A stretch of 64,000 nucleotides of DNA. It comes from Symbiodinium kawagutii (Eukaryota; Sar; Dinophyceae; Suessiales; Symbiodiniaceae). A program made the translations under genes and the position numbers. The stretch's first letter is position 1; every line of letters begins with the position of its first letter. The notes beneath the pieces are model-generated. The model made no database searches and was not told where the DNA came from. It worked only from the letters and a program-made list of their open reading frames with translations. The DNA lies in the NCBI GenBank assembly GCA_009767595.1, contig VSDK01003903.1, positions 147,112 to 211,111 on the forward strand, given 5' to 3'. Below, piece by piece: positions 11,701 to 25,700 of this stretch.

Positions 11701-13830
11701 TCTAACAGCACTCTGGTGGTCTCTTAAAATTTGGAACGCCAAATCATCCAATATTCATCATTGATAGCAATGAACCAACCATAACTTTCGGGGCTTTCAA
11801 AGTGATTTGAGAAACCACCATCTGGTTCGTAACCATTCATCTTCGGTCATTATCCCCTCGTTTCAACCAATATCAATGGTTCTAATCCATCGAAAACATC
11901 TGGGCTAACATCTGGTTATCTATCCATGGCATATATATATATAGCTGGTATGTCTCCTGTTTTTGTTGGTTATTCCCCTCTATTTTCCACCATAAAGCGG
12001 CTTCTGAACCATTCTACACTGTGAGTCATCAACAATAATCCCTATGAACCCTGATCAATCACCATTCACCAGTTACTACCCCTATTATCGACCATTCACC
12101 GGCTTATCAAACCATTGGATCAACCCTTGGTCTCTTGCCACCCGCACCGTTGGGAGGAAACTTTACCGTTGCAGGGGTCACTCCTGCTTTGCACACACCG
12201 CTGATCAGCGTAACTTGGAAGCGCACGTCGGGCATGGGCGTTTCCGGTGACTGGGGCCTCACCTGGAGTCCTGGTGGTAATGGTTAATAATCATGGTTTA
12301 TAGAACTGATATTGGTTATTAATGATATGGTGGTTTCTCAAAATGGGGGTACCCCAAAAATGGTTGGTTTACTATCAGAAATGGTTAAAATTGGATGATT
12401 TGGGGGTACCCCTATTTTGAGAAACCACCATATATAACCTGGAGATTATGGTCAATTATGATTATGGTTGATAATGATGGTTCAAACTGACGACTGATAA
12501 TGCAATTCTTTTAAGAACTGCCGTCAGGTTTATCTATCATTGGTCATTTGGCAATTATGATAGAAGATGGCTTATAACCATCACCAATAATGACTCTAAG
12601 AAACAACGGTTAAATAGTGCGTAAGAATGGCGGATAGTAGAATTGATTAATTTATGCTGAATTGATCAATAGTTGATGGTTAATTGAGGATTATTCACTG
12701 GTTGATAATTAGTGGCTATCTAATAGTGAGCTTGAGCCATTTCCCTGATCAATGAAAATGGCCCATTAGTTGCAAATAATAGACGAACACACACAGTCTT
12801 ATTAAGCCAAAGTGATAACAGTCAATAATGGTTAATCATTTCATGACCATGATCAACCACAATACCTAAAGATCTAAAGTACAATCAGTTGAGAAGAAGA
12901 TACATAGATACACAAAGGTGAATGATTGAACTTAGACCAGGTGGAAAGGAGAAATGAAAACAGATCAATCATGATCGATCTGGATTGAGTCTAGAGGCTG
13001 CCTTTGATGAGGATGGTGCTGTGAGCTGTCATCAACCGACTGCCCAACCTGCCAACTAGTGCCAGTAGGTGATTCACCTTGCGTAGTAGTTGCAACCATA
13101 ACAAGCAATTGATGTTGGAAGAATAGTCGTGAACATCAACATCCATGACATTCATCTTACTTGATGTCACCCACGAACGAACTATGTAGCATAGGAGCTG
13201 ATGCCAATGTTAATGGTTCATAACTCTTGGTTGCTGCAACTAACTTATCGTTGAACCAAAGTTGATGGGCAGAACCTGTGGGAACCAATCCCCTGGAAGT
13301 TGAAAACTACCACCAACATGATAGGCAAACCAACTATAAATGGTGGATTCGTGTAAAACTGACCAGTTCAATGACCAGAAATGGCTATCATGTCCAGATT
13401 ATAGTAGTTCACCATTCATGATAGGCAAACCAACTATAAATGGTGAATTGGTGGTTTCTCAAAATAGAGGACCCCAAAAAATGGTTGGTTTATTACCATA
13501 AATGAGTATTAATTGATGATTTGGGGGTACCCCTATTTTAAGAAACCACCAATTAGTGTAAAACTTATCACTTCATGACCAGAACTGGCTCAGCCCAGCT
13601 GCTCCAATCGCTCTTCACTCAGCAACTCCCAGCAGGTCACCAACGCCATCAGCGGCATCATCGTGGTGGGTGGCATGTTGCAGCTCAGTGGCCCCGTGTT
13701 GTCTGCGCGCGTGGCCTGTGCCTTGGCCGCGGTGTTCCTGAGCTCGGTGAACATCGTGGGCGGTTTCGCGGTGACGGCGCGGATGCTGGAGATGTTTCGG
13801 GAAGATGCCAAGCCGGCGGCTGGGAGGTGA
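319..13830 (+). CDS. NNT: NAD(P) transhydrogenase, alpha-type part (5'-truncated by window, 14 exons)
   Basis: This is a proton-translocating NAD(P)+ transhydrogenase alpha region: the NAD(H)-binding domain I followed by membrane helices. Exons joined by phase: 319-414, 2294-2351, 2865-2955, 3644-3745, 4823-4884, 6305-6400, 7645-7773, 8009-8125, 8306-8380, 9030-9139, 9728-9839, 11025-11148, 12175-12209, 13636-13830. Diagnostic peptides in order are VLKQADVIFKV, PRVSRAQKLDALTSMANIAG, GYRAVLDAF, GAGVAGLSAIATA (dinucleotide loop), DVIITTAMIP, SVIVDLAAPTGGNC, ALHTPLIS, VTNAISGIIVVGG and SSVNIVGGFAVTARMLEMF. The 467 visible codons run in one frame across all junctions. The protein ends about where bacterial PntA ends; no beta subunit was seen. 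Donors are mostly GC or GA, and acceptors are AG|G. The N-terminus lies upstream of the window. About six residues expected before ALHTPL, and three before AMGEDF, are missing, so a micro-exon may be unplaced. The family call is secure; individual boundaries are inferred. Confidence 0.88.
1331..1410. repeat. Foldback family A copy (degenerate)
   Basis: Begins GTTTCTCAAAATA and ends in TGACTTGAGAAACTACCA, with the internal GGATGATTTGGAGGTACCCC signature shared with the other A copies. Confidence 0.7.
1533..1640. repeat. Foldback element F with 30-bp perfect inverted repeats
   Basis: Left arm 1533-1562 begins GATACTGTTGATGGAGG and its exact reverse complement ends at 1640, with a 48-bp loop. 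No coding capacity. It sits in a transhydrogenase intron. Confidence 0.85.
2711..2786. repeat. (CAT)n microsatellite
   Basis: About 25 uninterrupted CAT/ATC triplets in the intron before the exon at 2865. They create spurious poly-His and poly-Ser reading frames. Confidence 0.95.
3738..4032 (+). repeat. 149-bp tandem duplication at an exon/intron junction of the transhydrogenase gene
   Basis: Two near-identical copies, 3738-3886 and 3887-4032, start at the last bases of exon 4 and carry the GC donor plus G/T-rich intron. The second copy therefore contains a decoy exon end and donor. Confidence 0.85.
4641..4738. repeat. Foldback family A copy
   Basis: Terminal GTTTCTCAAAATAGGGGG pairs with the right-end CCCCTATTCTGGGAAACCACCA. 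Internal GGATGATTTGGGGGTACCCC is present. Confidence 0.8.
5871..5970. repeat. Foldback family A copy (left end eroded)
   Basis: AAATAGGGAGCACCAAAAATGG at the left and GGGTACCCCTATTTTGGGAAG at the right match the family consensus. The left terminal GGTTTCTC is degraded. Confidence 0.65.
9249..9360. repeat. ~30-bp tandem repeat, about 3.5 copies
   Basis: Units beginning GGTTAAGTTGTGGGTTATGA recur at about 9249, 9279, 9310 and 9340 in the intron after the exon ending at 9139. Confidence 0.85.
11265..11376. repeat. Foldback family B copy
   Basis: Left end GGCTATGGGTCAATATTAACC, right end GGGGTTTTGACCCATAGCC. CAACTGG occurs on both sides, a possible 7-bp target duplication. Confidence 0.8.
11714..11820. 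repeat. Foldback family A copy (inverted orientation)
   Basis: TGGTGGTCTCTTAAAAT at the left and GATTTGAGAAACCACCA at the right. The internal AAATCATCCAATATT is the reverse complement of the consensus core. Confidence 0.7.
12329..12432. repeat. Foldback family A copy (near consensus)
   Basis: TGGTGGTTTCTCAAAATGGGG at the left pairs with the CCCTATTTTGAGAAACCACCA right end. The core contains GGTTGGTTTACTATCAG and GGATGATTTGGGGGTACC. Confidence 0.88.
13450..13552. repeat. Foldback family A copy
   Basis: GGTGGTTTCTCAAAATAGAGG and the CCCTATTTTAAGAAACCACC right end enclose the family core. It lies just before the last transhydrogenase exon. Confidence 0.85.
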
Positions 13831-15701
13831 AGCTGATGGTTTGATGGGCTTGAGCTTGGTGAAGGTTGTGGTTGGGCTTGGGCTTGGATTCAGAATTTTT
13901 GAGTGATTATTAGTTGAGCATTTTTGAGTGATTGCCAGTTACCAACTTGAAGCTCCTGTTGGAAATCGAAATCTTAGCAGTTGGATCACTCTCAACTCGG
14001 TTAGCTAGTTGAAGCTCCGGTTCCACCTGGTAGCGAAGTCGCTTGGAAAAATGCTGCCAGTGACTCATCGCCGGCCGTGGCGTGGCGCCAGTGCCTGCTG
14101 GGGCGACCAGAGGCGATAACGAATCTAAGCGCGGCAGAGGTTTGCAGGGTGTCCATCGGTGGTACTCGAGGGTGGATGATGGATGGTTTTTTCGGGGTAA
14201 TAAATGGATCAGAATGGATAGTAGTGGTCAATTTTTAGGGTCAGAATTGGATCTTATGATGGTCAAATATGGTCAATCTATGGTCAATGATGGCAGATGA
14301 TGATGTTTAAGACCAGGAGTGGTCAGTTTGCCCGCCGTTGGCTATTGTCTGTTGACGCAGATTTGGTGTGGATGAATGGTTGCCTGGAATGCTGACAAGG
14401 TGGAGTTTAGTAGTTGCCCTAGTTGGAAACGGGAAACCACCTTGTAGTAATTGTTCGCCCTGGCCAAGAACGCAGGAGGGCGGTTCATTGCATGGTAGGA
14501 TCGCCTATCATTAACCACCCATGCTTATGAACCATCATAAACCATAAGCAACTCTATTTCCCTGCTCGAAGCGATTTCTGGAATAAAATCGCCATTCTGG
14601 GGATGTTGAACGGTAGAAAAATGGTGGTTGACCTGTTCAAAAAGGGTAGTATCTCCTAAAACTAACCATCAAGTGTCGACATTTCCAACGCTGCTCTATC
14701 AACAATTTCAGTTGTAAAAGGTGGCATTCCCCTAAAACTGACCATCACTTTTATCCCCTATAGCTGACCATAAATGAACGACGCACCCGGTTCAGCCCTT
14801 GCGAGTACCAACTGCTTATGGCTTCCCCTAGCAGATTCTCAGCTGCCAACTGTCGCACGTGTTGCACACGCTGAGCTTATTGGAGAGCTGTGGAGGTCCA
14901 TGATGAAGTCGCGCCACGTAAGCAGAGGATTCGCAATAGTTGGGGGATCTATAGACATAAGTATAGTAACCATAGATAACTATAGTAACTAGAGACTATA
15001 GATAACTATAGTAACTATAGATAAGTATATTCCATTGCCAGGGGATGCCCAATAGTTGGTGATGTTTCAATGGTTGTTGGTGCCGTTGCAACCTAGACGA
15101 TAATAGGTTTTTCTTCATTGTATACATATGATTCATATGATTTACAATGCTTACTTAGTTGGTGGTTGGTGGAATTGGTGCCGGGTCAATATTAGCCATC
15201 AATAGATAACAATAGATGATTGATGAGTGGTGAAATGATGGGTGAATTTATGGTTCATGATGGTTGTTTGGTTGGTTGAAGAGGTTTAACTAGTTGTGGT
15301 GTTCAACAGTTATTATTTGTCCCAATGACTTTGGGATGGCTGATTGATGGACCAATGCGTTTTTGGGATGTCGAAACTAAACACCAACCAGGTGAGGATT
15401 TGTAGAGTGCCGGAGGAGAGATTTCTTGGAATGATGGACTACTTGTTTTGACCTGTTGTAAATGGTTCGTGTTGGTGAAGCTCCATCATTTGACTTATTC
15501 AACAGCTTATGATTTCAGAAGTGAAAATACTTATGATAGATGATATGGTGGTTTCTCAAAATAGGGGTCCCTAAAAATGGTTGATTCATTGCTATAAATG
15601 GTTTATAATGGATGATTTGGGGGTACCCCTATTTCGAGAAACACCCATATAGCTCATTCATCGTTTGGTGAAGCTCCATTGACTCTACTGTTGGTGACCA
15701 G
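13831..15701. other. Transhydrogenase 3' flank without a supported gene
   Basis: Mostly G/T-type TGGTTGATGG background. Short coding-like stretches occur near 14050-14150 and 14774-14912, but neither has an AG|G acceptor in the right place, so I do not call exons. One family A foldback lies at 15546-15648. Confidence 0.5.
15546..15648. repeat. Foldback family A copy
   Basis: ATGGTGGTTTCTCAAAATAGG left end, CCCCTATTTCGAGAAACACCCAT right end, and the GGATGATTTGGGGGTACC core. Confidence 0.85.
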
Positions 15702-19550
<3,849 letters not shown>

Positions 19551-19552
19551 GG

Positions 19553-19600
19553 GATGCTTCATGGATGCTTCATGGATGCTTCATGGATGCTTCATGGATG
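19553..19600. repeat. 11-bp tandem repeat
   Basis: About four copies of TTCATGGATGC. Confidence 0.85.
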
Positions 19601-19702
19601 GACACAGATCATCAATAAACTTCATCAATAATTAAACTTCATCATCCATGGGTTGCCACTGTTTGAAGGACATCACACGGCCCCACCTGTGACCAGCCAG
19701 CC

Positions 19703-22700
19703 ATGCATCACTTCCAGCTGCTGCGGAGCTTGGGCCGCGGATCTGGTGGAGAGGTTCGAAACCGCGGCGGGCGCGGGGCAGGGCTGCAATGAAGGGAATC
19801 AACGGATGAAGCAACCGATGAACCAACCACTGCACTAGGAATTTCTAGGGTTAACTGTGGTTAATAGTGATTAAACCATGGGAAATTCTAGGCTTAACTA
19901 TGGTTACCCTCTGGTGATCTAACATAGCAATGGAGAATCAACCACTAATAGCTGGTTTACCAGGGGTTCCCTGACAAAAGAGTGATTTTCCATTGCCAGG
20001 TCAGTTTACCAGAGGGTAAGACACCATCAATCAATGACTGCTAAACATAAATCAACAACTGGTCGTTATGTTTAGTGGATGCTCAGCGGTTGGTTTATGA
20101 CTACTTCATGACTACTTTAATGACTACTAATTAAACATAAACCAACCATTACGTAGTCATCAAGTAGTCATAAAGCAGCCATAAACATGAAGCAATCAAT
20201 GAATCCAGCTCATCAAGTAGTCATAAACCAAGCATTCAGCACCCATAGCCCAGCAACAGCCAAACCTTCTCAGTCACCGCTGGCTGTTGTGGTGGTTCCC
20301 GGCTGCCCTGGACCAGTGCCGAGCTTCAGCCCTTGGTTCCAGGCGGTACTGGCGGAGGATCGGAACCATGGGCAGAGGAGCGTGCTGAAATTCGTGCAGT
20401 TGGAAGGTGCCCGTGGCGGAGAAAATGGTGGGTGAAGGTGCCAACTTGCTCCAGTTTTATAGGGACTACAACCAGTGATAGTGGTTAATGATAGAAGATA
20501 AGGTGCCAACTTGTCAGTTTTTTTTGGGATATTGACTCCAGTGAAAGGTGCCAACTCAATGGTTTTATGGGGATTCTAACCAGTGATAGAGGTTCAGCCA
20601 ACTGAATGGTGAGTTGTGGGTGGTTATAGCCGCTATCATAGCGATTCATCATGGTTAATAGTGGGGGTCCCCCCATGACTTCAGAAAGACCCAGATAAGC
20701 AAGGTGAAGCAACCAGGTTTACCTAGTGGTTAACGGATGGTCAACGGATGGTTAACGGATGGTTAGCTGGTTAGCCGCTTAGCTGGTGAGCTGGTCAACC
20801 AGGTGCTAACTCGTGGTTACCATTCGTTGATGACAGGTGAAGTATCCCAACTTCGAACGATAGAAACCAGCAGTTTTTCGGTCATCACGCGGTGGGTAAA
20901 GCACATCTTTGCGTGGTCATTGGGGCTACCTTCGCTGATTTTCCCGGCACTTGGTATGCAATGACTTGAGCCAGGCCAAAATGGTGCTACGAATATACCT
21001 CAGCGATTTGGTGCAATCAATGATGTGACCTCAATGAAGTCATGGTCAATTCTTCATCACCAATTAAAAATTGCTTGATGTTTGAATATTCTATAAACCT
21101 GATTGGTGAACCGTGAATTGCTTGGCGACCACGAATTTTCATGGCAAGTTGATAGCCGTTGACGAATTGTTCCTCGCAATATTGATGGGTTGATGATAAC
21201 ATGTAGCATCGATCCATTACAGCCGTTATAGTCATTACAGCAACTAGTGACCGGCTTCATAAGATGATTTGATGCTTCCCAGCGAAGCATTTCACATTGA
21301 AGGTTGGTTACTGCAAACCATTATCAAACTAATCAGTTTAATTGTTAATCATGCATTGAACATGGTCAGTTGCATGATCAACGATGAATAGATAGCAATT
21401 ATTGACAAACACAAAACATGATTGACCACTATTAACCATCATCATCAAATCCCTCACCACTATCAAGCACTATAAACCATTTTTAACCATTGCTAACAAA
21501 CTAGTATTAACAACTTTAAACCACTATCAAATCATCATCAATCATTACAAGCCATCCTAAACAAACCATCATTCATAAAACACGACCAGCCATTCTCAAC
21601 CATTCCAAGCCCCATTGTGGAGAACAACCGTTGTTAGCAACTAGCCCCGTCGCTGGTTGGTCCTGAGCCCGGTGACCGGTGACCAGAAAGGCAATCGCTT
21701 GAGACCATGCTGCAGGCCTCGCCGAAGAGCAATGTCGAAGTGCTCTGAAGGAGGTCCACTTTCTGTCGCTTGGCGCTGTGGTGGGCGAAGATGTCGGCCA
21801 TGGCACAGCACGGGTGACACGGCATAGGTAGAACCAACTACAACTGGGCAGAATCATGGAAGTAATTACGACGAATCTGTGCCGAACCATTCTGTGAGTC
21901 CTCAGCAGCTCCAAACCGCAGTCAACACAATTTGTAGCCAGGTGCTGTGGCTCAATCCTTGACCAACTTTTTTGAAATTTTCGGAAAGCAGCCTTTTCTG
22001 GGGGGTGATGCCAACCATGTGCAATGTGCATCTGGAGCACTTTCGGCACCCGGGGGTGGTGATGGCCGGCAAGCTGCTGGTTGCGGCATTCCCAGGGGCT
22101 CCAGGGGTGGAGGTCCCCAGGTCGCCCCTCCACCGGAGGCGTTCCCTGTCGCATCCCAACGTGCTGCGCATTCGCTCGGCCTTTCTGCACCAGTTCAGCT
22201 TGGTCCTGGCCTCCGAGTTCTGTGATCTGGGCGATCTACAGGCAGGTCGGGTGGTGAGCCCGGTGGTGGGGTGGTGGGGTGGTGGGGTGGTGACCCCGTG
22301 GTGGGGGGTGAGTGCCTTGCCAGGGCGCAGTTAGGTCATTTTCAGCAAACATTGGAACTGAAGCAGTTGGATCTATCTTAGACTTGTTTGGCAAGATTTT
22401 GGATTCTTGGTTGACTCATATTTTTCAGGAGTTGAATTGCCAACCGTCTAGCCTTAACCATGAGTCATCATACGATCGTTCTTTAGCAATTATAAGCATC
22501 CTGGTTCCTGACCAAGAACAAATCAGACCCGCAACACCAGGGGTCTGGGATCAATGGTTGACAATGAGACTGGTATAGACGACCTGCAGCAGTTGAGGGG
22601 TTGATGGTATAGTGATCAACATTAATCACAGTATCATTCGCCGGACATTGCTAGCTGGTGGTTTCAAGCATTTTTTACTTTCCCTATTAATCATTGACAA

Positions 22701-25700
22701 CTGGTTGGTTGACAAGCATATTTTTCATGACGGGGTGGTTCAACCACCAACCAGATTGGTTTTCAAGTCGAGAATCTGTTATTTGATAAGGGATCGCTCA
22801 TGACTCTTGGATGCGTTATTTAGACCCAGCTCGCCAGGCTGTTTAGCTGGTTCACCAGCGAGTGAATGCTGGTTATATAGATCGCAGCCATAGCATTCTT
22901 CAGCTGGTGATAGGTCTTTTTTCATGATCCTTGTTGGTTATTATATGTAATGATCACCTATCATGAGCCCATAATAGTGGGTATATATAACCCATATGGC
23001 TGTGGGTCAAGGGCCCCAGTGGCCCAGCTGTTCACATCCCCAGATGACCAATCTAATGAGGCCGCATGGATGTTCTCCTGGATGGTTGCTTATGGACCCT
23101 CCCCAGATCTGATATCGTTGGTTATGGTTACCAGATCTAATAGGGGATATAGTTAATTAATGCTGGTTTGAGTGGTAATGAATTATCGGTCAACGGATAA
23201 TAATGGTCAATGGTTGGTGAGTTTGGATAGTTGGTATATCCCCTTTTCAACTGCTGGTTGTTACCCCTATTATTCACTATCAATAACCACAGATCTAAGA
23301 TAGTTGGTCTCCCATGTCTACTATACCTGGTGCTCCCTTTTCCAATATATAGTTGATATATATATATATTACCCCTAAAGACTAAAGTTCACCAACCATT
23401 GGCCATTATTATCCATTGACCGACAATTAATTTCCACTCATGAACTAACCATTATGGAACAATTCTTAACTATATCCCCTATGATTGTCAACCATCATGA
23501 ATTATTATTAATCAACAGCTATATCCCCTATGATTAACCCCTATTAATTAATATCCCCTGTTACTGACAATTAACCAGCATTATTATCCATTAGCAACTA
23601 CTGATTAATTTCCACTCATTAACCAACCATTATGTAATCCCCTATGATTGACAATTAACCAATAATTAATTTTCACTCATTAGCCATTATTTAACAATTC
23701 TTAATGAATATCCCCCATTATTCACCAAATTAACCAGCATGAGATCTCACCATCCCCCGAAAGTTCTCACCCCATCATCGATGCCAGGCGTTGGTGGTGA
23801 AGCGAAGGGAGCTTCGAGATCAGGAGTGGTGGCTTTCCCTGCCAGGTGCTGAGGCGAGTTGCTAGGAGAAACCGGTGGTGCTCCTGATGTGGTCAGCAAT
23901 ATGGCTATGGGTCAATATTAACCAACCATTACTGGGGGATAACAACCAACCAAACTATAGGGAAACAATGGTTAATGATAGGGGAACCAGGGGTACAGGG
24001 TTTTGACCCACTGCCATGTGGTCAGCAATATGCCAGAATACTGAGAATAATAGTATCTCACAGGGGTACAGCCACTAATAATGGCGAATAATGGGGGATA
24101 ATGGCCAACAATGATGGTTAAGCACCTACTGGTCGGTGGTTTCATTGACATTTTGATGATTTTCACTTATTAACAACTGGTTGGTTGACAAGCATATTTT
24201 TCACGGGTTGAAACCACCAACCAGTAATGGTTTATAATGAACAACAACTGATTTGGTTGGTTGGTGCGGGGCGACTTGGAACTAGGTGGTTCATGATCGT
24301 TTAATGCTGCATCACAAACGATTCCGCAATGAACCCAAGGGACCAGGGTTGATTGATGGTTAGTGATTCTTGTTTGATGCTGAACAGAAAGGGCCATTCA
24401 GCTGAAAAACATGTTGCTCATGATGGCTTTGATGAACACGTTCAATGAACAGTCACGAACGGTCAAGAATGAAGGATAATTTTGAAAAAAGCAATTGGTA
24501 ATCACAGCTGCATTACAAAGGATTGCTAAGGGTCATAATCGTGAGGGTACAACTGTTCTAGTGATACGGAAAGCAACTGGTATTGGCGGGTTTCCAGCTT
24601 GCCGGTAACGGCAGGTGGGTGGTACTCCCCCAGCAGAATCACAACGGTAGTTCCACCATAAGTCGGGTTCTCAGCCTGGTATCCAGTACTTGGATCATCC
24701 CACTTAAGTGGCCATGGTTGTGAGCGATTCACCACTGGCATAACCCACTTACTTGGGGTAGTTGCTAACCATGTTTCAGAACTAGCTACTACGATTTACT
24801 AAGTGGGATGATCATCCATGATTCACTCTTCTCGATTGCAAACCATTCACCAACCAACCAACTGTAGACCATGAGTAGAATAGTCACACCCATTCATCAA
24901 GCATTAATGGCATGACGGTTATTGGTTCACTAAGCGGTGTGTGATGCTGCGTTCTCAAGACTAGATGGACAAGGCCCTCGGCTTTGCTTCCTTGGTGGTG
25001 GAAGGTGCCCGTAACAATTTTTGGGGTCTTGGTTGCCCTGCCTATTGCGGCCACTTCCCTGCCTCCTCGTTCATCCTTGTCTTTGTCTCTGGCTGCCTGC
25101 TGGGGTCCTTGCTCACCTGCTGGCTGTGCTACATCCTGTGGGGCTTTCTCTCGGGACCACCTGGTAATCAGGCCTCGGTCCTACCTCAGGTGGCTAGCCT
25201 GCGCTTAGCAGGCTACTTGTATGAGCGAGGCCTCCTCCAACGACGAAGACCTCATTGAGATCTCCATTCGGTTGCGGGACCTCGCAATCACTGTTTCTGG
25301 TGCTAGGACTGCTACTCAGGACTTTGTGGGTGAGCTCTTTCGTCGGGAACGTGATCGAATCGCAGCTCCTAGTCAGGGTTCTACGGGTTCAGCTGCTGCG
25401 GCCAGTGAGGTGGCTTCTCCTGCTCGTGCAGGTGGTTCCGAGTCTCGTGCTGAGATTTATGCATCCTTTGGTCCCATTCCTTTGTGGATTTTGGATCAAA
25501 GTTCTCGTCTTCCTGGGGCTCGTGATCTTGCTGAACGTCGAGTCCGGCGGGCTTACTTGGCTGGCCAGTGGGCCGGGGCTGTGTTGGCAGAGCGGACTCC
25601 TTCACCAAATCGAAGCGAGCCACTCAATCTGCGGTCAAGGTACTACGTGGTGTTGCGAGCTGAGGGCTTGGACAGACCGGCCTGTTACACCTCGTCAGGC

